Shown in pieces: positions 1 through 6,455 of a DNA stretch of 7,861 nt. Position 1 is the first letter of the stretch. Each line of letters begins with the position of its first letter. The notes below the pieces were generated by a model. That model was not told where the DNA came from. It did no database searches and was given only the letters and a program-made list of their open reading frames with translations. Location of the stretch: NCBI GenBank assembly GCA_964636575.1, contig CAZWSE010000124.1:1-7861 (forward strand). Reading direction: 5' to 3'. A program made the translations under genes and the position numbers. This DNA is from CAZWSE01 sp964636575. GTDB taxonomy: Bacteria; Pseudomonadota; Alphaproteobacteria; Rhodobacterales; Rhodobacteraceae.

Positions 1-33
1 TACATCGAAAAGCGCCGTTTGACCTTGGCCTGA
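1..33 (+). CDS. Possible C-terminal tail of an upstream plus-strand gene (partial)
   Basis: Reading frame 1 from the first base gives YIEKRRLTLA and then a TGA stop at 31-33. Most third positions are G or C, as in the real genes nearby, and the next gene starts about 85 bp later, so this may be the last ten codons of a gene that begins outside the window. Ten residues are too few to identify a family. The other two plus frames also stop soon after (frame 3 near 99), so the choice of frame 1 is a guess. If it is real, the candidate promoter at 19-46 lies partly inside this tail. Confidence 0.2.
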   Translation, partial: YIEKRRLTLA

Positions 34-46
34 CTTTGCCTATTCT
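19..46 (+). promoter_or_regulatory. Candidate sigma-70 type promoter for the SLC13 permease
   Basis: TTGACC at 19-24 matches the -35 consensus at five of six positions. TATTCT at 41-46 matches the -10 consensus at four of six, and the spacer is 16 bp. Transcription would start near 53, leaving an untranslated leader of roughly 65 bases before the ATG at 119. No operator-like dyad is obvious in the leader. The call rests only on matching by eye; alphaproteobacterial -10 boxes vary widely. Confidence 0.35.
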
Positions 47-107
47 GGACTCATCCCAAAAACGGTTTGGCTATGCGCAGATGCCCAGAGCTGTCTAAAG
101 TAGGGGC

Positions 108-112
108 AGGAG
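108..112 (+). promoter_or_regulatory. Ribosome binding site of the SLC13 permease
   Basis: AGGAG lies 6 bases before the ATG at 119. This is a near-ideal Shine-Dalgarno position, and it fixes the start against the next in-frame ATG at 146, which has no such site. Confidence 0.75.
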
Positions 113-118
113 TGGGAA

Positions 119-2008
119 ATGGAATCACTGACGTTAACGCTTGAGATGACTGTGGTCTTAGGACTGCTGGCGTTCACGGTGTTATTGTTTGTGTCCGAGA
201 TCGTCCGCATTGATTTGGCCGCCGTGTTGGTCATGGTCTTGTTAGGGGGGCTGAGCTATCTGCCTGGTCTGGCAAACCTCGCGGATGTGTCAAACCTGTT
301 CACTGGTTTTTCGTCCAATGCCGTTATGTCCATTGTTGCGGTGATGATCATTGGGGCAGGGCTGGATAAAACGGGGCTGATGTCCAAGGTTGCCGCCCTG
401 ATCCTGAAACGCGGCGGTACGACAGAAGGCCGGATCATTCCTATTGTGTCTGGCGTGGTCGGCATTATCAGTTCGTTCATGCAAAACGTGGGCGCTGCGG
501 CGCTGTTCTTGCCCGTGGTCAGCCGGATTTCAGCACGCACCGATATTCCGATGAGCCGCTTGCTGATGCCGATGGGGTTCTGCGCGATCCTTGGCGGCAC
601 TGTGACGATGGTCGGATCCTCGCCGTTAATCTTATTGAATGACCTGCTGATCGCGTCCAATGACACCCTTCCTGCGGACCAGCAGATGGAGCCCTTTAGC
701 CTGTTTTCCGTCACGCCCATCGGGCTGATGCTGGTGACGACGGGGGTTTTGTACTTCGTGCTCTTCGGGCGTTGGGTTTTGCCGGCGCAACGGTCCAAGG
801 GTGAAGACGCAGGCTCGGCGCGGTCGGTGCAGGCCTATATTGAAAACACATATGGGTTGCGCGCTGATATGTTTGAGGTCCGTGTTCCCGAAGGCTCCAT
901 TCTGATCGGGCATACGCTGTCTGACATGATGGTGGCCCATCACATGTATATTCTGGGGACATCTTACCGCGGTAACAAGGTGATCGCGCCTATGGCGGAC
1001 ACCACCATTGAAGCGCCCGCCCGACTGGCGGTTCTTGGGTTGCGCCGCGTGGTTGAGGAAGAATTTGCGGAGCCTTACGGGCTTGAGATTATGCCTCAAC
1101 TGGATGTCTTTGCGGATGATTTTGCGGCGACCCAGTCTGGTGTGGCCGAGGTCGTTGTTCCGCCGGGGTCAAGCGTGATTGGTCGCACGCCGATTGATTT
1201 GCGGTTGCGGTCCACCCACGGGTTATCACTGCTGGCCATTCATCGCGGTGCTGAAACTTTGAGCCACGTTGAGACCGAGGACCATGTGGCCACCCATATT
1301 GGTGCTGTGCCTTTGCAAGCGGGTGATACGGCGGTGGTGCATGTGCAATGGGACCGTCTGACCCGTTTGAAGGCGGACAAGGATTTTGTGGTCGTGACCT
1401 CTGATTTTCCGCAAGAAGAATTGCGTCCGCATAAGGTCGGTTGGGCTTTGGTGTTCTTCTTGATGGCCCTGTCTTTGATCCTGTTTTCCGATGTGCGTTT
1501 GTCCCTGTGCTTGTTGGCAGGCGCTGTCGGTATGATCCTGAGCCGCGTGTTGTCGATTGATGAAGCCTATGAGGCGGTCAGTTGGAGCACTGTGTTCTTG
1601 CTCGCCTCGTTGATCCCGTTGGGGCAGGCGGTTCAGAATACGGGCACCGCCGATTGGATCGCGGCCCATGTGTTGAACCTGCTGGATGGTTGGCCGCTGT
1701 GGTCCTTGCAAGCGGGGCTTGCTGTGCTGGCGACGGCCTTTACGCTTGTGATGTCGAACGTCGGTGCCACCGTTTTGCTGGTGCCTTTGGCCGTGTCGAT
1801 TGCCATCTCCGCAGGCGGTGATCCGGCTGTCTTTGCCCTGACCGTCGCCATATCAACGTCCAACTCGTTTTTGATCCCGACCCATCAGGTTAATGCTTTG
1901 ATCATGGGTCCTGCTGGATACCGCGTCATCGATTTTGTCCGCTCCGGCGGCATTATGACGGTTCTGTTTTTGATTGTCTCTTTGACCGGATTGAACCTTT
2001 TGTTCTGA
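119..2008 (+). CDS. SLC13-family (DASS-like) permease with two RCK_C domains
   Basis: A 629-residue inner-membrane permease, probably for an inorganic or organic anion, driven by an ion gradient; the substrate cannot be read from the sequence. Hydrophobic segments lie at about 13-50, 66-84, 105-134, 152-178 and 200-216, then 437-478, 486-504, 525-565, 570-590 and 608-628. They form two halves around a hydrophilic insert of about 215 residues (222-436). The insert holds two tandem RCK_C/TrkA-C-like modules, about 248-310 (EVRVPEGSILIGHTL) and 342-410 (EVVVPPGSSVIGRTP). Each half has a re-entrant-loop motif, QNVGAAALFLP (122-132) and SNVGATVLLVP (546-556), where many DASS carriers have Ser-Asn-Thr. 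The end carries the typical TSNSFLIPTHQVNALIMGPAGY stretch (about 580-601), given here by its position and Pro587, Asn592 and Gly597. Length and layout match bacterial SLC13/RCK_C permeases related to sulfate carriers. The family call is firm; transport of sulfate would be a guess. The gene seems monocistronic and faces the AEC gene. Confidence 0.9.
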   Translation: MESLTLTLEMTVVLGLLAFTVLLFVSEIVRIDLAAVLVMVLLGGLSYLPGLANLADVSNLFTGFSSNAVMSIVAVMIIGAGLDKTGLMSKVAALILKRGGTTEGRIIPIVSGVVGIISSFMQNVGAAALFLPVVSRISARTDIPMSRLLMPMGFCAILGGTVTMVGSSPLILLNDLLIASNDTLPADQQMEPFSLFSVTPIGLMLVTTGVLYFVLFGRWVLPAQRSKGEDAGSARSVQAYIENTYGLRADMFEVRVPEGSILIGHTLSDMMVAHHMYILGTSYRGNKVIAPMADTTIEAPARLAVLGLRRVVEEEFAEPYGLEIMPQLDVFADDFAATQSGVAEVVVPPGSSVIGRTPIDLRLRSTHGLSLLAIHRGAETLSHVETEDHVATHIGAVPLQAGDTAVVHVQWDRLTRLKADKDFVVVTSDFPQEELRPHKVGWALVFFLMALSLILFSDVRLSLCLLAGAVGMILSRVLSIDEAYEAVSWSTVFLLASLIPLGQAVQNTGTADWIAAHVLNLLDGWPLWSLQAGLAVLATAFTLVMSNVGATVLLVPLAVSIAISAGGDPAVFALTVAISTSNSFLIPTHQVNALIMGPAGYRVIDFVRSGGIMTVLFLIVSLTGLNLLF

Positions 2009-2010
2009 TG

Positions 2011-2028
2011 GATGGGTCAAGACCCATC
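2011..2028 (+). terminator. Perfect inverted repeat, candidate terminator after the SLC13 gene
   Basis: GATGGGTC and its exact complement GACCCATC are separated by AA, three bases past the TGA stop. In RNA this folds as a 7-bp stem with a CAAG tetraloop. Only two Ts follow directly; a T-rich stretch (TATTTTC) comes about 14 bases later, so the U-tract is poor. Read on the minus strand the hairpin is followed by CATCAGAAC, which has no U-tract, so it fits the plus-strand gene better. It could be an intrinsic terminator or a 3'-end stabilising hairpin. Confidence 0.5.
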
Positions 2029-2038
2029 TTACCAGTTT

Positions 2039-2060
2039 GAGTATTTTCAAAAGGGTAAAA
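2039..2060 (+). repeat. A/T-rich intergenic element resembling a Rhodobacteraceae repeat tail
   Basis: GAGTATTTTCAAAAGG followed by GTAAAA lies between the hairpin and the AEC stop codon. It resembles the right half of the element at 3039-3062 (GGGGATTTATTTGGAACA and then AAGAAG): a G-rich start, a TATTT or ATTTATTT core, and an A-rich end. I recall sequences of this shape being frequent between genes in Roseobacter-group genomes. That is memory, and the match between the two copies here is loose. Confidence 0.35.
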
Positions 2061-2071
2061 CGCGGGGTGGT

Positions 2072-3001
2072 TTATCCTAGAAGTCCGAGCCAGACCCAGA
2101 CTGTCAGGATTGCGCTGCCCGTTGCGATCAGGACCGAGCTGGCCGCGACCCGTTTGGCCCGTCCGTACATATTGGCGAAGATATAGGCGTTGAACCCCGG
2201 GGCCATGGCGGCGGTGAGCACTGCGGACCGGAACCCGTCTTGCGGTAGGTTGAGCGCTGTTCCAAAAGCCCAGACCAATGCTGGATGCACCACAAGCGCA
2301 ATCACGCAGACCATGCCGACGGCTTTGAGGTCGCCTTCGGGTTTGTATTGGATCAACACGCCCCCAAGCGCGAAAAGCGCGGCGGGCAGGGCGGCCCGCG
2401 AGATCAGGCTGAGCGCTTCGTCCAGCACAAAGGGCAATCCCGTTCCAGCGATGTTGACCACGAACCCCAGCCCGATCCCGAGGATCAGCGCGTTGCGGAA
2501 CATGGCCCTGAAAACGGATGCAAAGACCTGTCGTCCGCCCTGGCCTCTGTGGCGTACAAATTCCATCACTGTGATCCCAAGTCCGTAGCAGAAGGGCGCG
2601 TGGATCGAGAGGATCGCGATATTGCCATCCAGCGCTTCTGCCCCGAAGGCCCGTTCCGTGATAGGCAGCCCCAGTAGGATTGAATTGGAGAAGAGGCAGC
2701 AAAATCCTATGGCCACGCAGTCTTCCCAGTCTCGTTTGAAGAGTATGCGTGCCCCGAAAAGGCCCAGCCCGAAGCAAATGAGCGCCCCTGCGTAGAAGCT
2801 GCCCAAGAGGGCTGGGTCTATCGCTGCTTTGAGGTCGATTTTGCTGACCGCTTGGAACAGAAGGCATGGAATTGCGAAGTTTTGTGAGAACCGCATGACC
2901 CCGTCGATGCCGCTGAGCGGGAACCATTCCCGCCAGACCGAGACATAGCCGAACCCGATCAGCAGAAAGACCGGCAGGATGACATCGAGGAGGATTTGCA
3001 C
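2072..3001 (-). CDS. AEC-family (auxin efflux carrier-like) permease
   Basis: A 309-residue integral inner-membrane protein, the usual length for bacterial AEC carriers, which have about ten helices. Visible family signatures are the N-terminal LPVFLLIGFGYV (9-20), FSNSILLGLPI (104-114, the first-half SNxxxxGLPI motif), LPAALFALGGVL (205-216) and MAPGFNAYIFANMYG (266-280, the second-half loop with Pro268 and Asn271). Characterised relatives export or exchange malate and other small organic acids; the substrate here is unknown. Translation starts at GTG, supported by AAAGGGA seven bases upstream. The gene follows the MBL hydrolase on the same strand after 62 bp, so it may be the last gene of that operon or have its own promoter; I see no clear -35/-10 pair in the gap. 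It converges with the SLC13 gene, which is a carrier of a different family. Confidence 0.9.
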   Translation of the reverse strand: MQILLDVILPVFLLIGFGYVSVWREWFPLSGIDGVMRFSQNFAIPCLLFQAVSKIDLKAAIDPALLGSFYAGALICFGLGLFGARILFKRDWEDCVAIGFCCLFSNSILLGLPITERAFGAEALDGNIAILSIHAPFCYGLGITVMEFVRHRGQGGRQVFASVFRAMFRNALILGIGLGFVVNIAGTGLPFVLDEALSLISRAALPAALFALGGVLIQYKPEGDLKAVGMVCVIALVVHPALVWAFGTALNLPQDGFRSAVLTAAMAPGFNAYIFANMYGRAKRVAASSVLIATGSAILTVWVWLGLLG

Positions 3002-3008
3002 GTGGCGG

Positions 3009-3015
3009 TCCCTTT
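3009..3015 (-). promoter_or_regulatory. Ribosome binding site supporting the GTG start of the AEC permease
   Basis: On the minus strand AAAGGGA lies 7 bases before the GTG at 3001. It is a strong Shine-Dalgarno sequence, and it decides for GTG because the next in-frame ATG is Met36, inside conserved sequence. Confidence 0.7.
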
Positions 3016-3029
3016 GGTTGGCGTCGGAT

Positions 3030-3062
3030 GCCTCCGGCGGGGATTTATTTGGAACAAAGAAG
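3030..3062 (+). repeat. Intergenic GC-hairpin plus A/T-tail element
   Basis: The gap between the MBL hydrolase and the AEC gene holds GCCTCCGGCGGGG at 3030-3042, then ATTTATTTGGAACAAAGAAG. The GC part can fold (CCTC with GGGG around CGGC, or GCC with GGC around TCC). Read on the plus strand it is followed by a T-rich run, like a small intrinsic terminator. I recall CCTCCGGCGGG plus ATTT plus an A-rich tail as a very frequent intergenic sequence in Rhodobacteraceae; this is memory and was not searched. It lies in the opposite sense to both flanking genes, so it is unlikely to terminate the minus-strand operon. Confidence 0.5.
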
Positions 3063-3063
3063 G

Positions 3064-3867
3064 TTAGCGCTGCGGAAAGTGGAGTGTCATTCCGTCATAG
3101 GCCGGTTGGATGTGGTCTGGTGTTTCGTCGTTGAGTGTTTCGTAGTCCAGATCGTTGTGCATATTGGTGAGCACCGCTGTGTCTGGCTGGACCTGTTCGA
3201 TCCAGTCCAGTGTTTGCGACAGGTGTGAATGTGTCGGATGCGGGTCCCGTCTGAGGGCGTCCACGATCCAGCAGGTCAGGCCTTGCAGATGTGCCCATGC
3301 GGCCTCTGGAATTTGTGCCACATCCGGCAGATAGGCGATGTCGTTGAACCGGAATCCGAGCGCTTCGATCGAGCCGTGGTTGACCTCAAAGGGTGTGAAG
3401 GTGAGCGGCCCGCCCGCGCCGTCGATTGTCACATCCCCTTTGATCGTGTGCAGGTTCAGGATCGGCGGGTAGGGCGAATCCGGGGGCTGCACGAAGGCGT
3501 ACCCAAACCGTGACAGCAGCGCGTTTTGCGTGTCACCGTCTGCCCAGACCGGCAGCCGCGCCCGCATGTTGAAGACGATCATCCGCAGGTCATCTATCCC
3601 GTGCACATGGTCTGCATGGCTGTGCGTGTAGAGCACCGCATCCAGCTTGCCCACGTCAGCGTTCAGCAGTTGGTTGCGCATATCGGGCGATGTGTCGATG
3701 AGCACGGTTGTTTTGTCTTCGCCTGCGATCCGTTCCACGAGGATCGAGCATCTTTGCCGTCTGTTCTTTGGGTTCTTCGGGTCGCAGGCCCCCCAGTGTC
3801 CGCCTAGGCGCGGCACACCGCCTGATGACCCGCAGCCTAGAATGGTGACTTTGATCTCGTCCGTCAT
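3064..3867 (-). CDS. PhnP-like metallo-beta-lactamase-fold hydrolase
   Basis: A 267-residue cytoplasmic metal-dependent hydrolase. With Met at 3867 as residue 1, the N-terminus has GCGSSGGVPRLGG (11-23), as in the PhnP/RNase Z-like branch of the MBL superfamily. The metal-binding motif THSHADH follows (His82, His84, Asp86, His87), then His164 (EVNHGS), Asp182 (YLPDV) and His237 (TNMHNDLDY), so the dinuclear metal site appears complete. PhnP itself is a cyclic phosphodiesterase in phosphonate breakdown. No phn genes are nearby, so phosphodiester cleavage is plausible but the substrate is unknown. The start at 3867 overlaps the TatD stop as ATGA and has GGA about eight bases upstream. An in-frame ATG at 3879 would add four residues (MDHA) but has a poorer site. 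No signal peptide is seen. Confidence 0.88.
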   Translation of the reverse strand: MTDEIKVTILGCGSSGGVPRLGGHWGACDPKNPKNRRQRCSILVERIAGEDKTTVLIDTSPDMRNQLLNADVGKLDAVLYTHSHADHVHGIDDLRMIVFNMRARLPVWADGDTQNALLSRFGYAFVQPPDSPYPPILNLHTIKGDVTIDGAGGPLTFTPFEVNHGSIEALGFRFNDIAYLPDVAQIPEAAWAHLQGLTCWIVDALRRDPHPTHSHLSQTLDWIEQVQPDTAVLTNMHNDLDYETLNDETPDHIQPAYDGMTLHFPQR

Positions 3868-4667
3868 GGCGTGGTCCATGCGGCCGCTTTGGTGAAGAGC
3901 CGTTCAAAGTTTGCCTGTGTTTGCGCCGCGAAATCGCCGTAGTCCATTTGAAAGGTGTCGGCTGCTTTGCGCGCTGTATGGGCCGTGTAGGCTGGCTCGT
4001 TCCGTTTGCCCCGATGGGGCGGTGGCGCGAGGTAGGGTGCGTCTGTTTCGACCAGTATCCGGTCGATAGGGGCGGCTGCGAAGATGTCTCGTAACTCTTG
4101 GGATTTGGGGAAGGCTGTGATGCCCGACATGGAGAGGTAAAACCCCAGATCAAGCGCCGCTGTCGCCAGTTTGGCCGAGCTTGAAAAGCAGTGCATCACG
4201 CAAGAATAGGCACCTTGCCCGTGTTCGTCGGATAGGATGCGGATCATGTCATCGTCCGCATCGCGGCTGTGAATGATCAACGGCAGGCCTGTGTCCCGTG
4301 CGACCGCAATGTGGGTTCGTAAGGACGCTTGCTGTGCTGCCGCACTTTCGGCGGTGTAGTGGTAATCAAGACCCGTCTCACCAATGCCGACCATCTTGGG
4401 GTGTTTGGTCAGGGCCAGAAGATCATCGTAGCTGGCTGTTGGTTCGGTCGCCACGCTCATCGGGTGGACGCCGGCGGCGTAGAACACGGGCGCATGGGCT
4501 TCAGCGATGGCGCGAACATTGGGTTCATTTCCCAGTTTCGTGCAGATCGTCACCATCCGGCTGACGCCTGCATCAATCGCATTTTGGATGATCTCATCCC
4601 TGCAATCGTCGAAGTCAGGGAAATCGAGATGGCAATGGCTGTCGGTTATCTGCGGATGATCGGTCAT
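3864..4667 (-). CDS. tatD: TatD-family metal-dependent hydrolase (putative DNase)
   Basis: A 267-residue TIM-barrel amidohydrolase-like protein of the usual TatD/YcfH length, cytoplasmic. All metal-site signatures are present: DSHCHLD with His11 and His13, GVHP with His68, GETGLDYH with Glu97, IHSRDA with His133, MHCF with His159, and ETDAPYLAP with Asp209. The RGKRNEP segment (219-225) is also typical. Characterised members are Mg-dependent 3'-to-5' DNases, and some act in DNA repair or D-aminoacyl-tRNA removal; the exact job here is inferred. The ATG is preceded by GAGGG four bases upstream, and the gene begins 13 bp after the holB stop. Its last bases overlap the MBL hydrolase start (ATGA), suggesting coupled production of two hydrolases. 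The paralogue assignment (TatD, YcfH or YjjV type) cannot be settled here; position next to holB favours the YcfH type, since ycfH follows holB in E. coli. Confidence 0.93.
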   Translation of the reverse strand: MTDHPQITDSHCHLDFPDFDDCRDEIIQNAIDAGVSRMVTICTKLGNEPNVRAIAEAHAPVFYAAGVHPMSVATEPTASYDDLLALTKHPKMVGIGETGLDYHYTAESAAAQQASLRTHIAVARDTGLPLIIHSRDADDDMIRILSDEHGQGAYSCVMHCFSSSAKLATAALDLGFYLSMSGITAFPKSQELRDIFAAAPIDRILVETDAPYLAPPPHRGKRNEPAYTAHTARKAADTFQMDYGDFAAQTQANFERLFTKAAAWTTP

Positions 4668-4680
4668 CAGGCCCTCGGGG

Positions 4681-5811
4681 TCAGCGGGCCAGCCCCGCGG
4701 CGGTGTCTTGGAGTTTGAAAAACGTATCTAGGACAAGGGCCGCAGGGTCAAGGTTGACCGCTTTGCCGTGGCGGGTGCGGCTGGTGATTTGGGTGGCGAT
4801 GTCGGCCCAGGCCCGCGCTGCATGTGGGGTCGGGGACAAGCGGGTCAGCGTTGCGGCCTCACCTTGTGCGGCTTCGGGTGGGGGCGTGCCAGTTGCCCCT
4901 GTGCGGGCAAGTCGGGCAAGTGCGATATCCAGCAATGTCAGGATCAGATCGAAGGTATCGGCCCCGCCACGGGCAGCCGCTTTTTCCGCCAGCTTCATCG
5001 CCCCTTGCCGGTTGAGCCGTGGCAGCGTGTCGATCAACCCGATGATGTCTTTGTAGAGCGCCAGACCGTTTGCATTCAGCAACCGCACGGCTTCACCAAC
5101 GGACCCGCCGGAAAGCTGTGACAGCGCGTCCGTGTCAACGCCGCCCGTTTCGATGCCGGTTTGCGCTAAAGCAGCCGCCATATCAGCGCCCGACAACGGA
5201 TCAAGCCGCAGCACCCGACAGCGGGACTTGATAGTCGGCAACAACCGGCTGGGTTGATGGCTGAGCAACAGCATAGTGGTTTGGGCGGGCGGCTCTTCCA
5301 GCATCTTCAAAAGCGCGTTGGCCGCCGTCGCGTTCATCTCGTCGGCTGTGTCCACGATCACCACGCGGCGACCACCGTCTGCGACGCTCATGTGCAGGAA
5401 ATGGGACAGATCGCGCACGTCTTCGGCGGTGATCATATCGCGCATTTTGTCTGTGGTCGGGTTCGGGGTGCGTTTGATGATCTTGAGCGAGGGCGAGGCA
5501 TTGGCAGCGATCAGTTGCGCCTCTGGATGATCGAGGCTGATGTCCAAAGTTTCCGGCGGAGGCGGTGCGCCGAACATATCGTCCCCTGCGGGCGGTGTTG
5601 CGATCAGAAAGCGGGCGATCCGGTAGGCAAGCGTGGCTTTGCCAACCCCGCGCGGCCCTGTGATCAGCCAGCCGTGGTGTAGGCGGTCGGATGTGTAGGC
5701 GGTCAGAAAGTCGGCTTCGGCTTTCGGTTGTCCGATCAGATTATGTGTATCACGCGGATGCGCGGCCCCGTCTATTTGTGTGGGGTCAGGATGGGCTGTT
5801 GGCTCTTTCAT
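4681..5811 (-). CDS. holB: DNA polymerase III delta' subunit (clamp loader)
   Basis: A 376-residue AAA+ family clamp-loader subunit that helps load the beta sliding clamp at the replisome. Seen in order: a DTHNLIGQ start of the domain (21-28), HHGWLITGPRGVGKAT (45-60) with a P-loop ending GK-Ala, a Walker B-like VVIVDTADEMN (150-160), ANALLKMLEEPP (164-175), and the SRC motif at 196-198 (Ser-Arg-Cys) characteristic of clamp-loader subunits. The C-terminal half (about 205-376) is helical, as expected for the collar region. Ala59 replaces the usual Ser/Thr of Walker A, in line with delta' not being an ATPase. The four zinc-module cysteines of E. coli delta' are absent: Cys198 is the only cysteine. 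The ATG overlaps the tmk stop as ATGA and has no recognisable Shine-Dalgarno sequence, so initiation probably depends on coupling. The first 20 residues are unconserved-looking, but the next Met is residue 79, so this start stands. Confidence 0.93.
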   Translation of the reverse strand: MKEPTAHPDPTQIDGAAHPRDTHNLIGQPKAEADFLTAYTSDRLHHGWLITGPRGVGKATLAYRIARFLIATPPAGDDMFGAPPPPETLDISLDHPEAQLIAANASPSLKIIKRTPNPTTDKMRDMITAEDVRDLSHFLHMSVADGGRRVVIVDTADEMNATAANALLKMLEEPPAQTTMLLLSHQPSRLLPTIKSRCRVLRLDPLSGADMAAALAQTGIETGGVDTDALSQLSGGSVGEAVRLLNANGLALYKDIIGLIDTLPRLNRQGAMKLAEKAAARGGADTFDLILTLLDIALARLARTGATGTPPPEAAQGEAATLTRLSPTPHAARAWADIATQITSRTRHGKAVNLDPAALVLDTFFKLQDTAAGLAR

Positions 5812-6455
5812 GGGGTAAGCGCGGTCGTAACTGTCGCAATGACGTCTCGGGCCACCTCTTCGATGCTGCGCCCGCCGTCGATGGTGTGAAATCGGTCGCT
5901 GTATTCGGCGGCGAGATCCAAGAAGCCTTGCCGCATCTTAACCTGTAGGTCCTGACCGAAATCCTCAAACCGTTCCTCAACCGTGTTGCGCGACAATGCA
6001 CGGGTCAGGCCGGTGGTGGGGTCCATATCAATCAGCACGGTCAGATCAGGCTCAACCCCGATCATGAGCGCATGCAACTGATCGACAGAGCCGCGCAGAT
6101 CACCACGGCTGAGGCCTTGGTACATGCGGGTGCTGTCTGCAAAGCGGTCACAAATCACGATCTTTCCGGCCTCAAGGGCAGGGGTTATGGTGCGTTCCAG
6201 ATGATCGCGGCGGGCTGCGGTGAACAGCAGAATTTCGGTTTCAGCGGACCAACGGTCGGGGTCGCCTTGCAGCACAAGGGCGCGTATTTCTTCGGCGCCG
6301 GGGCTGCCGCCGGGTTCGCGGGTCAGGACAACCTCATAGCCGTTAGCCGTCAAATGTTCGGCCAGCAGACGCGCTTGGGTGGACTTGCCGGATCCGTCGA
6401 TGCCTTCGAAGGTAATAAACATGCCGCGACCGGCGCCCGTGTTCGCAGGTGTCAC
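5808..6455 (-). CDS. tmk: Thymidylate kinase (dTMP kinase)
   Basis: A 215-residue cytoplasmic enzyme that phosphorylates dTMP to dTDP with ATP, an essential step of dTTP supply. The P-loop FEGIDGSGKST lies at 16-26 (Lys24). TREPGG (45-50) and the DRF motif (Asp103, Arg104, Phe105) form the nucleotide and dTMP sites, and SRNTVEERFED (155-165) lies in the LID region. The length is typical. The start chosen is GTG at 6455, which overlaps the carboxypeptidase stop as GTGA and has GAAGGT five bases upstream. An ATG at 6422 (Met12, MFITFEGIDG) would remove eleven residues before the first beta strand and is a real alternative; its upstream sequence is a poor ribosome site. The next gene, holB, also serves replication, and tmk-holB adjacency is widespread in Proteobacteria. 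Confidence 0.95.
   Translation of the reverse strand: MTPANTGAGRGMFITFEGIDGSGKSTQARLLAEHLTANGYEVVLTREPGGSPGAEEIRALVLQGDPDRWSAETEILLFTAARRDHLERTITPALEAGKIVICDRFADSTRMYQGLSRGDLRGSVDQLHALMIGVEPDLTVLIDMDPTTGLTRALSRNTVEERFEDFGQDLQVKMRQGFLDLAAEYSDRFHTIDGGRSIEEVARDVIATVTTALTP

Noticed and set aside
1..5. Minus-strand ATG at 5-3 as the start of a divergent gene
   Set aside because: Only five bases are visible and no ribosome site precedes it.
256..1711. Open frames of 155-180 codons on the minus strand inside the SLC13 gene
   Set aside because: They are antisense shadows of a well-supported membrane protein, have no recognisable domain and no good ribosome sites.
1953..2927. A 324-codon open frame on the minus strand overlapping most of the AEC gene
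   Set aside because: It is in a different frame of the same strand as a clear AEC permease. Its product is rich in Arg, Gly, Pro and His with no domain, as expected of a shadow frame in GC-rich DNA.
3868..3879. Alternative ATG at 3879 for the MBL hydrolase
   Set aside because: It would add only four residues, has no Shine-Dalgarno sequence and breaks the ATGA overlap, although it cannot be excluded.
5254..5682. A 142-codon plus-strand open frame inside holB
   Set aside because: It is antisense to conserved clamp-loader motifs, and its His/Arg/Gly-rich product matches no family.
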